From Polaromonas sp. (GTDB taxonomy: Bacteria > Pseudomonadota > Gammaproteobacteria > Burkholderiales > Burkholderiaceae_C), in the NCBI RefSeq assembly GCF_010365105.1, contig NZ_JAAFGZ010000007.1, positions 124,001-188,000 of the forward strand: a DNA stretch of 64,000 nucleotides, read 5' to 3'. The position numbers and the translations under genes are program-made. This document shows positions 1 to 9,939 of this stretch, in pieces; within the stretch, counting starts at the first letter, position 1, and each line of letters opens with the position of its first letter. Under the pieces are notes generated by a model. The model did not search any database, was not told where the DNA came from, and worked only from the letters and a program-made list of their open reading frames with translations.

Positions 1-1352
1 AGGCCACGCGCCGGAATGCGGTATTCCAGGCGCACGCGGCCACGGCCGTCCGGGTCCATGTTGACCAGCTCGCCCTTGCGCTCGCCAAGTGCCTGCATCA
101 CGCCGCCCTGGTGCTGCTCTTCGATGTCGGCAGTCACCAGCTCGATCGGCTCATGCTTTTCACCATTCACGTCTTTCATCACGACGCGCGGCTTGGATAC
201 AGCCATCTCAAAACCTTCGCGGCGCATGTTTTCCAGCAGGATGGTCAGGTGCAGCTCGCCCCGGCCCATGACTTCGAAAATGCCTTCTTCGTCGGTTTCC
301 TTGACGCGCAGGGCGACGTTGTGCTGCAGTTCCTTTTGCAGGCGGTCCCAGATCTGGCGGCTGGTTACGTACTTGCCTTCGCGGCCGGCCAGCGGGCTGG
401 TGTTGACGCAGAAATTCATGGTCAGCGTCGGCTCGTCAACCTTGAGCATGGGCAGCGGCATCGGGTTGACCGGGTCGGTGATGGTCACGCCAATGCCGAT
501 GTCGGTCAGGCCGTTGATCAGCACGATTTCGCCGGGGCCGGCTTCGGTCGCCTGCACGCGCTCCAGGCCCTGGAAGGTCAGCACCTGGTTGACGCGGCCC
601 TTGACAGGCTTGCCGTCCGGGCCTTCCATCACGACCACGTCCATCATCGGCCGGATCGTGCCCTGGCTGATGCGGCCCACGCCGATGCGGCCGACGAAGG
701 TCGAAAAGTCGAGTGCAGAAATCTGCAGTTGCAACGGCGCGTCAGGATCACCCTTTTGGGCTGGCACGTGCTTGAGCACGGTGTTGAACAGGGCCGACAT
801 GTCGGGACCCCACTGCTCGCCTTGCTCGCCTTCTTCCAGCGACGACCAGCCATTGATGCCCGAGGCATAGACCACGGGGAAATCAAGCTGTTCGTCGGTG
901 GCACCGAGCTTGTCGAACAAGTCGAACGTGGCGTTGATCACCTTGTCAGGATTGGCGCCCGGCTTGTCCACCTTGTTCACCACCACGATGGGCTTGAGGC
1001 CCAGGGCCAGCGCCTTCTTGGTCACAAAGCGCGTCTGGGGCATGGGGCCTTCCTGCGCGTCGATCAGCAGCACGACGCCATCGACCATGGACAGCGCGCG
1101 TTCGACTTCGCCGCCGAAGTCGGCGTGGCCCGGGGTATCGACGATGTTGATGTGCGTGCCTTCCCAGGTCACGGCGCAGTTCTTGGCCAGGATGGTGATG
1201 CCACGCTCTTTTTCGATGGCGTTGTTGTCCATCACGACTTTTTCGTGGTCGGCGAAGGTGCCGGACTGGCGCAGCAACTGGTCGACCATGGTGGTCTTTC
1301 CATGGTCAACGTGGGCGATGATGGCGATGTTACGGATTTGTTTATGACTCAT
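1..1352 (-). CDS. typA: Ribosome-associated translational GTPase TypA/BipA, 3' end outside window
   Basis: Translational GTPase of the EF-G family that binds ribosomes and supports subunit assembly and stress adaptation. The reading frame starts [20 protein letters not shown], which contains the G1 P-loop (AHVDHGKT). The G3 motif DTPGH and the G4 motif NKVDKP follow. The frame stays open to base 1, so about 450 residues are present and the C-terminal part lies outside the window. The start was chosen at this ATG because the P-loop follows it immediately, as in the family. The gene sits 37 bp downstream of truB on the same strand and probably belongs to the rimP-nusA-infB-rbfA-truB transcription unit. 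No distinctive Shine-Dalgarno sequence is visible. Confidence 0.97.
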   Translation of the reverse strand, partial: MSHKQIRNIAIIAHVDHGKTTMVDQLLRQSGTFADHEKVVMDNNAIEKERGITILAKNCAVTWEGTHINIVDTPGHADFGGEVERALSMVDGVVLLIDAQEGPMPQTRFVTKKALALGLKPIVVVNKVDKPGANPDKVINATFDLFDKLGATDEQLDFPVVYASGINGWSSLEEGEQGEQWGPDMSALFNTVLKHVPAQKGDPDAPLQLQISALDFSTFVGRIGVGRISQGTIRPMMDVVVMEGPDGKPVKGRVNQVLTFQGLERVQATEAGPGEIVLINGLTDIGIGVTITDPVNPMPLPMLKVDEPTLTMNFCVNTSPLAGREGKYVTSRQIWDRLQKELQHNVALRVKETDEEGIFEVMGRGELHLTILLENMRREGFEMAVSKPRVVMKDVNGEKHEPIELVTADIEEQHQGGVMQALGERKGELVNMDPDGRGRVRLEYRIPARG

Positions 1353-1389
1353 GGTGGACTTTCTGGGAACTTGAAAAACGGTATTTGGA

Positions 1390-2430
1390 TTAATGTTGAA
1401 AAGAGCCGGCATCCGTGGGTTCAGAGGCTGCGGCCATGGAAACTGGCGTTAAAACTTCGGTCGCACACTGGGCTGATTGCAGGAGGTCCTGGACTTCAAC
1501 CGGGCTCAGCAAGCGCTGGGGAATCAACTCGTCGGCACAGATATGGGCAGAACCCAGAAATGCAGCGGGCTCGCTGCCATACACCTGCACCAGCGGTGCA
1601 TCGGCACCCCACTGGCCCCGGCGACGCAATCCGCTCAGGAAACGTCCTGCATTATCGGCGTCCAGCGTGACGGATGGGTAAGCGGCCACCAGCGACTGCG
1701 GCGGCAGCAAACAGGCATCGCGCTCGGCTTCGGTCATCGCTTCGAGCGCAGCCAGTGTCACGCATTGCGCAGCCACAAAACCTCCGGTTTCGATCCGGCG
1801 CAGCGAACCCAGGTGCGCGCCGCAACCGATGGCCTCGCCAATGTCTTCGCCGAGCGTACGAATATACGTTCCCTTGCTGCAGCTCACTATTATTTTAATA
1901 GCTGCTTGCGCCCGTGGATCATGCGCAATCGCCATATTTAGCTTGAAAATCGTGACGTGGCGGGCTTCCCGCTCGACCTCAATGCCCTTGCGGGCATATT
2001 CATACAGCGCCTTGCCGTCCTTCTTCAGCGCCGAGTACATCGGCGGCACCTGCGCCAGCGGGCCGGTGAAGCGCCGGGTGATCGATTCCAGCAGTTCGGG
2101 CGTGATGCCGGGTACTGGGCGGGTTTCAATCACTTCACCTTCGGCATCGGCCGTGGTGGTCTTCTGGCCCAGCAGCAGCACGGCTTCATAGGTCTTGTCC
2201 GCGTCGAGCTGCAACTGGCTGAACTTGGTGGCCGCGCCAAAGCACAGCGGCAGCACGCCGGTCGCCAGCGGATCGAGCGTTCCGGTATGGCCGGCTTTTT
2301 CTGCGCGCAAAAGCCATTTGGCTTTTTGCAGCGCCTGGTTGCTTGAAAAACCCAGCGGCTTGTCGAGCAGCAACACGCCATGTACGGGACGTCGCTGGAT
2401 TTTCTGGCGGAGAGAAGTTGTTTGCGTCAT
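1390..2430 (-). CDS. truB: tRNA pseudouridine(55) synthase TruB
   Basis: Converts U55 in the T-loop of tRNAs to pseudouridine; cytoplasmic. The protein has 346 residues. GVLLLDKPLGFSSN is the N-terminal family motif, GHTGTLDPLATGVL carries the catalytic Asp, and CSKGTYIRTL is the conserved later motif. The segment just before CSKGTYIRTL (residues AQAAIKII, about 1886-1950) is encoded by a sequence matching the dispersed repeat seen elsewhere in the window, yet the frame is intact and the protein is only a few residues longer here than E. coli TruB. The C-terminal extension of about 30 residues (ATEVLTPVSMAAASEPTDAG) is low in complexity. It lies between rbfA and typA in one unit. The ATG at 2430 directly precedes the conserved basic N-terminus. 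Confidence 0.97.
   Translation of the reverse strand: MTQTTSLRQKIQRRPVHGVLLLDKPLGFSSNQALQKAKWLLRAEKAGHTGTLDPLATGVLPLCFGAATKFSQLQLDADKTYEAVLLLGQKTTTADAEGEVIETRPVPGITPELLESITRRFTGPLAQVPPMYSALKKDGKALYEYARKGIEVEREARHVTIFKLNMAIAHDPRAQAAIKIIVSCSKGTYIRTLGEDIGEAIGCGAHLGSLRRIETGGFVAAQCVTLAALEAMTEAERDACLLPPQSLVAAYPSVTLDADNAGRFLSGLRRRGQWGADAPLVQVYGSEPAAFLGSAHICADELIPQRLLSPVEVQDLLQSAQCATEVLTPVSMAAASEPTDAGSFQH
1886..1950 (+). repeat. Dispersed repeat element inside truB
   Basis: Contains the palindrome CTATTA-TTT-TAATAG (1887-1901), then GCTGCTTGCGC, ATGCGCAA and a TTTAGC tail. The same order of motifs occurs at 9533-9598, 15883-15951, 44240-44307, 47938-47995 (minus) and 55540-55601. Here it lies in frame within truB. 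Whether it inserted or replaced existing codons cannot be decided from this window alone. Confidence 0.6.
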
Positions 2431-2433
2431 AAG

Positions 2434-2502
2434 CTTTGACAGGCTCGGCGTGCGGGCTGGCCCGAACGCCCGGTGGCACCGTTGCCCCCGAACCTGTCAA
2501 AG
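2434..2502. repeat. Inverted repeat with GACAGG/CCTGTC arms between rbfA and truB
   Basis: Left arm CTTTGACAGGCTCGG (2434-2448) is complementary, with one mismatch, to CCGAACCTGTCAAAG (2488-2502). A related pair occurs at 18297-18363. Such GACAGGCTCAG-type repeats are dispersed in many proteobacterial genomes. Its place between two genes of one operon suggests a processing or stabilising hairpin rather than a terminator, since no T-run follows. Confidence 0.6.
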
Positions 2503-2517
2503 GGGAACGGCGCGGCG

Positions 2518-2883
2518 TTAGTCCTGGGCGCGCGAAGAAACCGCCTTGGCAATCAAGGCGTTCAGGTCGGCCGCACGTTCGGTCGTCTGGTCGAAATGGA
2601 AATGCAGCGTCGGCACGGTGTGCGTCATCAGACGCTTGAACAGGCCGTTGCGCAGGAAGCCTGCCGCCTGGTTCAGCGCGATTTCGCACTCCTTCGGATC
2701 GCCGACCAGCACGCTGAAATAAATCTTGGCATGGGCATAGTCGGGCGTGACCTCGACCGACTGGACCGTCACCATGCCGACGCGCGGGTCCTTCAACTCG
2801 CGCGCGATCAGTTCCGTCAGATCGCGCTGGATCTGGTCGGCCACGCGAAAGCTGCGGTTGGGAGTAGATGATTTTTTACGCAT
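2518..2883 (-). CDS. rbfA: 30S ribosome-binding factor RbfA
   Basis: Small KH-fold protein that binds the 30S subunit and helps mature the 5' end of 16S rRNA. The protein has 121 residues, as expected for the family. It begins with a basic stretch ([19 protein letters not shown]), followed by the family motif [20 protein letters not shown] and the segment [12 protein letters not shown]. The ATG start at 2883 places the RVADQIQ motif at the usual distance from the N-terminus. It lies between infB (80 bp upstream) and truB, from which it is separated by a 69-bp inverted repeat. Confidence 0.97.
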   Translation of the reverse strand: MRKKSSTPNRSFRVADQIQRDLTELIARELKDPRVGMVTVQSVEVTPDYAHAKIYFSVLVGDPKECEIALNQAAGFLRNGLFKRLMTHTVPTLHFHFDQTTERAADLNALIAKAVSSRAQD

Positions 2884-2963
2884 GTATTGGGGTCTGAAGT
2901 TGCAGTCCTGGTTTCGAGAAGGCCGTTCGCCAAGCCCCGAGGCTGGCGAACGGCGCTGATCTC

Positions 2964-5951
2964 TTACAAGGTCCGGGCCACTTCCTTGATTTCAAAGAAC
3001 TCCAGGATGTCACCGACTTCGATGTCGTTGTAGTTCTTCAGGTTCAAGCCGCACTCGAAGCCTTCCTTGACTTCCTTGGCATCGTCCTTGAAACGCTTGA
3101 GCGAGTCGAGTTCACCGGTGAAGATGACCACGTTCTGGCGCAGCAAACGCAGCTTGGCGGTGCGGCGAACCACACCGGCGGTGACCATACAGCCGGCAAT
3201 CGAGCCGATCTTGCTGACCTTGAAGATGTTGCGAATCTCGGCATTGCCGATGATTTCTTCCTTCTTGTCGGGCGTGAGCATGCCGGACATGGCGGCCTTG
3301 AGTTCGTCCACCGCGTCATAAATGATCTGGTAATAGCGAATGTCAACACCGTTGTTCTCGGCCTGCTTTCGCGCCTGGGCATCGGCACGGGTGTTGAACC
3401 CGATCAGCACGGCCTTCGAAGCAATGGCCAGGTTCACGTCGGATTCGGAAATACCGCCAACACCCGAGTACACCAGCTGGACCTTGACCTCGTCGGTCGA
3501 GAGCTTGAGCAACGACTGGGCCAGCGCTTCCTGCGAACCCTGCACATCAGCCTTGATGATGATGGGCAGGAGCTTGACTTCGCCGGCGTTGATGTCGGAG
3601 AACATGTTCTCCAGCTTGGACGCCTGCTGCTTGGCCAGCTTGGTGTTGCGGAACTTGCCGGCACGGTAAGTGGCGATTTCGCGCACGCGGCGCTCGTCGG
3701 TCATGACCATGAAGTCGTCGCCAGCTTGCGGAACTTCCGTCAGGCCCTGGATTTCGACCGGAATCGAAGGACCGGCGGTCTTGATCGGCTTGCCGTTTTC
3801 GTCGAGCATGGCGCGCACGCGGCCATAGGTCGAGCCCGCCAGCACCACGTCGCCCGCCTTCAGCGTGCCGGACTGGACCAGCACGGTGGCGACCGGGCCG
3901 CGGCCCTTGTCGAGGCGCGCTTCGATCACCAGGCCCTTGGCCAGGGAATCGACCGAGGCCTTGAGTTCGAGCACTTCGGCCTGCAGCAACACCTGCTCCA
4001 GCAGGTTGTCGATGCCGGCGCCGGTATGGGCAGACACGGGCACAAACGGTGAATCTCCACCAAACTCTTCGGGCACCACGCCCTCGGTGACCAGTTCGCC
4101 CTTGACGCGCTCCAGGTTGATGCCGGGCTTGTCAATCTTGTTGATCGCCACGACGATCGGAACGCCAGCGGCACGGGCGTGCTTGATGGCTTCCTTGGTC
4201 TGCGGCATCACGCCGTCATCCGCCGCGACCACCAGGATCACGATGTCGGTGGCCTGCGCACCACGGGCACGCATGGCGGTGAACGCCTCGTGGCCCGGGG
4301 TGTCGAGAAAGGACACCATGCCGCGCGGGGTTTGCACATGGTAGGCGCCGATGTGCTGGGTAATGCCGCCTGCTTCACCGGAGGCCACCTTGGCGCGCCG
4401 GATGTAGTCAAGCAACGAGGTCTTGCCATGGTCAACGTGACCCATGACGGTGACCACCGGAGCGCGTGGCAGCGCTTCAGCCTGCTGGCCCTGCACGTCG
4501 TCATCGGTGAAGGCTTCCGGATCATCCAGCGCGGCAGTGAGTGCCTTGTGGCCCATTTCTTCCACCACGATCATGGCGGTGTCCTGGTCCAGCGGCTGGT
4601 TGATGGTGACCATCTGGCCCAGCTTCATCAAATGCTTGATGACCTCGGACGACTTCACGCTCATCTTGTGTGCCAGTTCACCCACGGTGATGGTTTCGGG
4701 CACATGGACCTCGATCACCTTGAATTCGGTCGGCGCGACAAAGTTCGATTCCGGACGCACGTCACGTCCGCCACTGCGGCGTCCACGCGGCCCGGCGCGG
4801 AAATTGCCGCGACCCGGCACCACCGGAGCGCCACGGCTAGGGATGCCTTTTTTCTTGGCCGCGTCATCTTTCCAGGTCGAAGACAGGTTCTCGGACTTGA
4901 CTTCCTTCTTGCCGGCGGCGCCTGGCGCAGCAGATGCACCCGCGGCACCTGTAGCAGCAGGTTTGGCGGCACCAGGGGCAACGACCGGCTTGTGCAGGGT
5001 TCCCTTCATCGCGACCTTGGGGTCGACGTGGGGAACCAGGACACGCTTGGGCGCAGACAGCATGGCGCGAATGCCGGCGGCTTCTGCCTCGGCCTTGCGG
5101 CGGCGTTCCTGCAGGTCCACGGCCTTGGCCGCATCCGCCTGGAATTCAGCAGTCGCCTTGGCTTTGGCAGCCGCCTGGAGGGCAGCGGCTTGAGCAGCCT
5201 TGGCGCTTGCAGCTTCGGCGGCCTTGCTGGTTTTTTCAGCAGCGGCAGTGTCCACGATCGTTTGAGCTTCCACGGCAACAGTTGCAGCAAGCGGAGCAAC
5301 TGGCGCCGGCTTGAAGATTTTGCCGATGGTCGGCTTGGGCTTTTTCGCAGCTTCGGCAACAGCGGCGGCTTGTGCAGCCGCTTGCGCCTGTGCCTGGGCC
5401 TTCGCCTCGGCTTCAGCTTTTTGTGCCGCGGCTTCGCGCTCCTGCTCTCGGGCTGCGTCCTGCGCGGCCTGTTCGTCGCGCACACGGCGCTTTTCCGTCA
5501 GTTCCTCTTCCTGGCGACGCAGCAGCTCGGCATTCCGGTTGGCTTCGTCTTCACGGCGGACCAGTTCGGCGTCTGCTGCAGCCTGAACCTGAGGAACAGT
5601 CACGGTGACATCCGGCTGCGCTTCTTCAACCGGCAGATCCGCTTCATCTTCGCGCCTGATGAAGGTGCGCTTCTTGATGGTCTGGACCGGGATGGTGCGG
5701 GCTCTGCCAGTGGAATCGGCCTGCTTGATTTCCGAAGTGGATTTCTTCATCAAGGTGATCTTTTTGCGATCAGCCGCGACGGTGCCATGGCTGGCATGCA
5801 GATAGCCGAGCAGCTTTTGCTTGTCGGATTCCGACAAGGGGTCGCTGGCCTGCGATTTTGCAACGCCTGCGCTGGTCAATTGCTCGATCAGGGTGGCGGG
5901 AGATTTATTCAATTCAGCTGCGAATTCAGCGACGGTAGTGGTACTGGACAT
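2964..5951 (-). CDS. infB: Translation initiation factor IF-2
   Basis: GTPase that places initiator fMet-tRNA on the 30S subunit and promotes subunit joining. The protein has 995 residues. The N-terminal IF2_N module begins [16 protein letters not shown] long, charged Ala/Lys/Glu-rich linker with coiled-coil character follows (about residues 130-300), then a second IF2_N module. The G domain has [24 protein letters not shown] and NKIDKPG, and the C-terminal beta-barrels end [11 protein letters not shown]. The start at 5951 was preferred over an in-frame ATG 75 bp upstream because it begins at the conserved N-terminus, leaves a 28-bp gap after nusA and has an AGGA at suitable distance. It lies between nusA and rbfA, the usual order. 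Confidence 0.97.
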   Translation of the reverse strand: MSSTTTVAEFAAELNKSPATLIEQLTSAGVAKSQASDPLSESDKQKLLGYLHASHGTVAADRKKITLMKKSTSEIKQADSTGRARTIPVQTIKKRTFIRREDEADLPVEEAQPDVTVTVPQVQAAADAELVRREDEANRNAELLRRQEEELTEKRRVRDEQAAQDAAREQEREAAAQKAEAEAKAQAQAQAAAQAAAVAEAAKKPKPTIGKIFKPAPVAPLAATVAVEAQTIVDTAAAEKTSKAAEAASAKAAQAAALQAAAKAKATAEFQADAAKAVDLQERRRKAEAEAAGIRAMLSAPKRVLVPHVDPKVAMKGTLHKPVVAPGAAKPAATGAAGASAAPGAAGKKEVKSENLSSTWKDDAAKKKGIPSRGAPVVPGRGNFRAGPRGRRSGGRDVRPESNFVAPTEFKVIEVHVPETITVGELAHKMSVKSSEVIKHLMKLGQMVTINQPLDQDTAMIVVEEMGHKALTAALDDPEAFTDDDVQGQQAEALPRAPVVTVMGHVDHGKTSLLDYIRRAKVASGEAGGITQHIGAYHVQTPRGMVSFLDTPGHEAFTAMRARGAQATDIVILVVAADDGVMPQTKEAIKHARAAGVPIVVAINKIDKPGINLERVKGELVTEGVVPEEFGGDSPFVPVSAHTGAGIDNLLEQVLLQAEVLELKASVDSLAKGLVIEARLDKGRGPVATVLVQSGTLKAGDVVLAGSTYGRVRAMLDENGKPIKTAGPSIPVEIQGLTEVPQAGDDFMVMTDERRVREIATYRAGKFRNTKLAKQQASKLENMFSDINAGEVKLLPIIIKADVQGSQEALAQSLLKLSTDEVKVQLVYSGVGGISESDVNLAIASKAVLIGFNTRADAQARKQAENNGVDIRYYQIIYDAVDELKAAMSGMLTPDKKEEIIGNAEIRNIFKVSKIGSIAGCMVTAGVVRRTAKLRLLRQNVVIFTGELDSLKRFKDDAKEVKEGFECGLNLKNYNDIEVGDILEFFEIKEVARTL

Positions 5952-5979
5952 ATTTGGTTTTCCTGACTGGCCTCCATGA

Positions 5980-7500
5980 TCATTGCTCTTGGGCTGCTGC
6001 GGGTGCAGCAGCGTCGCCAGCGTCATCGGTAAACCAATGGGCGCGTGCAGTCATGATCAGGGCTTTGGCCTCGTCCGCAGACTGGCCGGTTATATCGGTA
6101 AGCTCATCCACGGCCAGATCGGCCAGGTCGTCACGGGTGGCAACACCCGCTTCGGTCAATTTGGCAATCAGCTCGGGCGTCAAGCCTTCGACGTCCCGCA
6201 GATTTTGCGAAACACCGCCGGCATTTTCTTCCTGGGCGATTTCCATCGTCAGGAGAGCGTCTTTGGCGCGTGTGCGCAGTTCGTTGACGGTGTCTTCGTC
6301 GAACGACTCAATTTCCAGCATTTCCTGAAGGGGCACATAGGCCACCTCTTCCAGGCTGGTGAAGCCTTCGGAAATCAGGATGTCGGCGATTTCCTCGTCC
6401 ACGTCGAGCTTGGCCATGAACAGCTTGCGGCTGCTGTCGGTTTCGCTGGCCTGCTTCTGGGCCGACTCGTTGGCATCCATGATGTTGATCTTCCAGCCGG
6501 TCAGGTCGGACGCAAGGCGCACGTTCTGGCCACCACGTCCAATCGCGATGGCCAGGTTTTCCTCATCCACCACCACGTCCATGGCATGGCGCTCTTCATC
6601 GACCACGATCGACGACACGTTGGCCGGTGCCAGCGCGCCAATCACGAACTGGGCCGGGTCTTCGCTCCACAGCACGATATCGACACGCTCGCCCGCCAGT
6701 TCGTTGGTCACGCCGTTGACACGGGTGCCGCGTACACCGACACAGGTGCCGATCGGGTCGACGCGCTTGTCATGCGACAGCACGGCGATCTTGGCGCGGG
6801 AGCCTGGGTCACGGGCGCAGGTCTTTATTTCGAGCAGGCCCTGTTCTATTTCGGGCACTTCCTGTCGGAACAGCTCCATCATGTATTCGGGCGAGGTCCG
6901 CGACAGGATGATGGGCGCGCCACGCAGTGTGGTGTCGACTTCCATGATCATGGCGCGCACACGGTCGCCGGTGCGCAGGTTTTCCTTCGGAATCATGTCG
7001 CTGCGGCGCAAGCGGCCTTCAACCCGGCCGGACTCGACGATCAGGTCGCCCTTGTCCATGCGCTTGACGGTGCCGACAAAAATCTTGTCGCCGCGCGACA
7101 TGAAGTCTGTGAGCAGCATTTCGCGCTCGGCATCGCGGATTTTCTGCAAGATGACCTGCTTGGCCGCCTGCGCACCGATGCGGCCGATGGGCAGGCTTTC
7201 GACCGGCTTTTCAATGTAGTCGCCCTCTTCGATGTCGGCAATCTCGTCGCGCGCATCGGTCACCAATTCTTCGGCTTCCGGATTTTGCAGGCCGGCCTCG
7301 TCAGCCACGACCAGCCAGCGGCGGAAGGTTTCATACTTGCCGCTGTCGCGGTCCACCGCCACACGGATGTCCACGCCGTCCGCATACACCTTCTTGGTCG
7401 CTGATGCGAGCGCAAGCTCGACAGCGCCGAATACCACGTCGCGCTCAACGTTTTTTTCACGCGAGATGGCATCAACCAGCATCAACAGTTCGCGATTCAT
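5980..7500 (-). CDS. nusA: Transcription termination/antitermination factor NusA
   Basis: RNA-polymerase-binding factor that controls pausing, intrinsic termination and antitermination. The protein has 506 residues. The N-terminal domain begins [18 protein letters not shown]. An S1 domain lies around [20 protein letters not shown]. Two KH domains follow; the first has [14 protein letters not shown] and the second [12 protein letters not shown]. Two C-terminal acidic helix-hairpin repeats ([17 protein letters not shown] and a preceding copy) end in an Ala-rich tail. It is 22 bp downstream of rimP and 28 bp upstream of infB, so it is surely cotranscribed with both. This operon is classically autoregulated through NusA, though nothing in the sequence here proves it. 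Confidence 0.98.
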   Translation of the reverse strand: MNRELLMLVDAISREKNVERDVVFGAVELALASATKKVYADGVDIRVAVDRDSGKYETFRRWLVVADEAGLQNPEAEELVTDARDEIADIEEGDYIEKPVESLPIGRIGAQAAKQVILQKIRDAEREMLLTDFMSRGDKIFVGTVKRMDKGDLIVESGRVEGRLRRSDMIPKENLRTGDRVRAMIMEVDTTLRGAPIILSRTSPEYMMELFRQEVPEIEQGLLEIKTCARDPGSRAKIAVLSHDKRVDPIGTCVGVRGTRVNGVTNELAGERVDIVLWSEDPAQFVIGALAPANVSSIVVDEERHAMDVVVDEENLAIAIGRGGQNVRLASDLTGWKINIMDANESAQKQASETDSSRKLFMAKLDVDEEIADILISEGFTSLEEVAYVPLQEMLEIESFDEDTVNELRTRAKDALLTMEIAQEENAGGVSQNLRDVEGLTPELIAKLTEAGVATRDDLADLAVDELTDITGQSADEAKALIMTARAHWFTDDAGDAAAPAAAQEQ

Positions 7501-7522
7501 TTCACAAGCCTGCCTTTCTAAA

Positions 7523-8131
7523 TTATGTTTCTATGGATGTATCGGCAACAGGTTTGGGTCTGCGGCCCTTGAAATCAACCACGGGCGCCAAACGCGCCTG
7601 TTGAATTTCATCCAGCGTGAACCCCAGCGCCTGAAGTGGCGCGGGAATTCGTTTCTTGCTAACCTTCTGCCCAGGCTTGACAGCAGGCTCATCGCTCCAG
7701 ACGATTTGCCATCCCGGCTGATCGCCGACAGGCTCGGCCCGCTCCAGCGTTCCGCGGAATTTCTTGCGGCTGGCCGAAACGGTAGAACCCGCACTCGCAG
7801 CCACGCCAATCGGCGCCTTCAGGGTGATGTCAATCAACTCACCCGCAAAGCGGTCAAAATCTTTTTCATTACGCAGCGGCCGGTCGATGCCGGGGGAACT
7901 GACTTCCAGGCGCGAATATTCGGCACCTTCGACTTCGAGCACGAACTGCAACTGGCGCGTCACCTTCTCGCAGTCTTCAGCATTGATGAACTGCACGGCG
8001 TCTGGCGGCGTTCCGGCAAGATAAGGCATGTCGATCGTGACACGCAGCAAGCCGCCACCGGTTCGCTCGATCTCGACCAACTCGTATCCCAGCCCCGTTA
8101 CCGTTTGCTCAATCGTCTCTTGCAAAGCCAT
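7523..8131 (-). CDS. rimP: Ribosome maturation factor RimP
   Basis: Needed for maturation of the 30S subunit and binds pre-30S particles. The protein has 202 residues, somewhat longer than the roughly 150-residue E. coli form because of a C-terminal tail ([14 protein letters not shown]). Family signatures are GYELVEIE near the N-terminus, [16 protein letters not shown] and the motif [15 protein letters not shown]. It is the first gene of the nusA-infB unit, and the 203 bp upstream of it should hold the operon promoter. The ATG at 8131 starts just before the conserved [13 protein letters not shown] segment. Confidence 0.95.
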   Translation of the reverse strand: MALQETIEQTVTGLGYELVEIERTGGGLLRVTIDMPYLAGTPPDAVQFINAEDCEKVTRQLQFVLEVEGAEYSRLEVSSPGIDRPLRNEKDFDRFAGELIDITLKAPIGVAASAGSTVSASRKKFRGTLERAEPVGDQPGWQIVWSDEPAVKPGQKVSKKRIPAPLQALGFTLDEIQQARLAPVVDFKGRRPKPVADTSIET

Positions 8132-8196
8132 TCAGTCTTTCGTTCCTTTTAGCGATTCGCCAGGCATTCGTTTGCACAGTGCAAAAACAAACGCCC

Positions 8197-8228
8197 AAAA
8201 AAAATGGGCGGTAAAAACCCGCCCATTT
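8197..8228 (-). terminator. Rho-independent terminator of the yej operon
   Basis: Read on the minus strand, AAATGGGCGG at 8219-8228 pairs with CCGCCCATTT at 8202-8211 (10-bp stem, loop of 7), and the stem runs into about eight T residues (8197-8204). It lies about 105 bp beyond the yejF stop and before the rimP start, so it separates the two units. Confidence 0.85.
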
Positions 8229-8334
8229 GGTCGTGTGAAGCGCGTATTCTAGCGTAAAGGCCACCGTGACGCAACCATTTTTGTGCCGATCTGGCCTTCA
8301 AGCACCAGAATATTTCACCTGTCCGGGCAAGGAC

Positions 8335-9939
8335 TCAATCCTGCGCCACCAGGATTTTCGTGTACGGATGCTGCGGCCTGTCCAGCACCGACTCGACAAG
8401 GCCCGATTCGACGATTTCTCCATCTTTCATTACCATCACCTCGTGGGCCATGGCACGAATCACGTCGATGTCGTGCGTGATGAGCAGGTAGCTCAGGCCA
8501 CGCTCCCGCTGCAGCCGCTGCAGCAGCCCCAGCACCTGCTTTTGAATCGTCACATCAAGCGCACTCGTCGGTTCATCCAGCACCAGCAGGCCGGGATTGA
8601 CGATCAGCACGCGGGCAATCGCCAGCCGCTGGCGCTGGCCGCCCGAGAATTCATGCGGGTAGCGCCGCAGCAGACCCGGAAACTGCGCTTCGCCCATGCC
8701 CACATCGGCCAGTGCCTGCTCGACGCGAACACGTCTTTCGCCCTGGGTGAGCAAAGGCTCATGCACCAGCAGGCCTTCTTCCACGATGGCTTCCACCGTC
8801 ATGCGGGGCGAAAGCGAGGAAAACGGGTCCTGGAACACCACCTGGACCACCTTGCGAATCGCCTTGTTGGCAGCGGCTTGCCGGCTCCATGACTGCCCGG
8901 CCGCCTGCAATAGTCCAGAAAACTTGAGCAGCCCCAGGCTGGCCAGTGCAAGAGTGGACTTGCCGGAGCCTGACTCGCCCACGATGCCGAGCGTCCTGCC
9001 CGCAGGAATGCTGAAGCTGGCATCCTTGACGGCGACAAACTCGCCGCTCTTGAACCAGCCCCTAAACCCCGGTACAGCCACCGGATAAGCGACGCGCAAA
9101 TGACTGGCCAGCATGACCGGCGAAGAGTCCGCGCCAGCAACGCCGGCCTTCACCACATCGCGCACCGGCTTGCTGTCGATCAGTTTGCGGGTATAGGGAT
9201 GCTGCGGATCGGCTAACACCTGGCTGACTGTGCCCTGCTCCACGATATGGCCGTTTTCCATGACAGCCACCCGGTCCGCGAAGCGGCGCACCAGGTTGAG
9301 GTCATGCGTGATCAGGAGCACCGCCATGCCATTTCGCCGCTGCAGATCACTCAGCAGGTCCAGTATCTGACCGCGCAACGTGACATCCAGCGCCGTGGTC
9401 GGCTCGTCGGCCAGCAACAGGCGGGGCTTGCAGGCCAGCGCCATGGCGATCATGGCGCGCTGGCGCTGGCCACCCGAGAGCTGGTGTGGAAAGGAATTGG
9501 CCCGCCGCCCAGGCTCGGCAATACCGGTGCTTGCTAGTAATTCGATAGCTGCTTGCGCAGACGCCGCATGCGCAAACCCCTCTTTTAGCTGTAAAACTTC
9601 AGCAATCTGGTCGCCCACGGTGAAGAGCGGGTTCAGCGCCGTCATCGGCTCCTGGAAAATCATGGCAATGTCACGGCCGCGAATGCCGCGCAAGGCGCTT
9701 TCCGGCAAGGCCAGCAGATCCTTCTTGCCGCCCGGTGTTTCAAAAATGGCCTGGCCGCTGATCGCCGCATCCTGGACCAGCCGCAGCAGGCTCAGCGCCG
9801 TCACGGTCTTGCCCGAGCCCGACTCGCCCACCAGCGCCAGCTTTTCGCCGGATGCGATGGAAAAGTCGATGCCGCGCACGACCTCCTTGCCGGCGAACGA
9901 CACGCGCAGCGCCTTGACTTCCAGCAGCGGCAAGGTCAT
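8335..9939 (-). CDS. yejF: Peptide ABC transporter, duplicated ATPase YejF
   Basis: ATP-hydrolysing subunit of an oligopeptide/microcin C-type importer; cytoplasmic face of the inner membrane. The protein has 534 residues and two fused ABC domains. The first has Walker A GESGSGKT, signature LSGGQRQR and Walker B LLLADEPTTALD. The second has GESGSGKS, FSGGQRQR and LLVLDEPTSALD. The C-terminus carries the HPYTK motif typical of oligopeptide ATPases. The ATG at 9939 overlaps the yejE stop by 4 bp (ATGA), which fixes the start; the frame extends further upstream but only as antisense to yejE. Residues around FAHAASAQAAIELLAS are encoded by a copy of the dispersed repeat (9533-9598) without breaking the frame. 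Confidence 0.95.
   Translation of the reverse strand: MTLPLLEVKALRVSFAGKEVVRGIDFSIASGEKLALVGESGSGKTVTALSLLRLVQDAAISGQAIFETPGGKKDLLALPESALRGIRGRDIAMIFQEPMTALNPLFTVGDQIAEVLQLKEGFAHAASAQAAIELLASTGIAEPGRRANSFPHQLSGGQRQRAMIAMALACKPRLLLADEPTTALDVTLRGQILDLLSDLQRRNGMAVLLITHDLNLVRRFADRVAVMENGHIVEQGTVSQVLADPQHPYTRKLIDSKPVRDVVKAGVAGADSSPVMLASHLRVAYPVAVPGFRGWFKSGEFVAVKDASFSIPAGRTLGIVGESGSGKSTLALASLGLLKFSGLLQAAGQSWSRQAAANKAIRKVVQVVFQDPFSSLSPRMTVEAIVEEGLLVHEPLLTQGERRVRVEQALADVGMGEAQFPGLLRRYPHEFSGGQRQRLAIARVLIVNPGLLVLDEPTSALDVTIQKQVLGLLQRLQRERGLSYLLITHDIDVIRAMAHEVMVMKDGEIVESGLVESVLDRPQHPYTKILVAQD
9533..9598 (+). repeat. Dispersed repeat element inside yejF
   Basis: GCTA-N9-TAGC at 9533-9549, then CTGCTTGCGCA, ATGCGCAAAC and CTTTTAGCTG, in the same order and spacing as in the copies in truB and pmdB. 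Here it encodes a linker between the Q-loop and signature region of the first ABC domain. This linker varies in length and sequence within the family. Confidence 0.6.

Noticed and set aside
4179-5966. A 595-codon open frame on the plus strand opposite infB
   Set aside because: It is antisense to the IF-2 linker and G domain, arises from biased GC-rich codons and shows no family motif.
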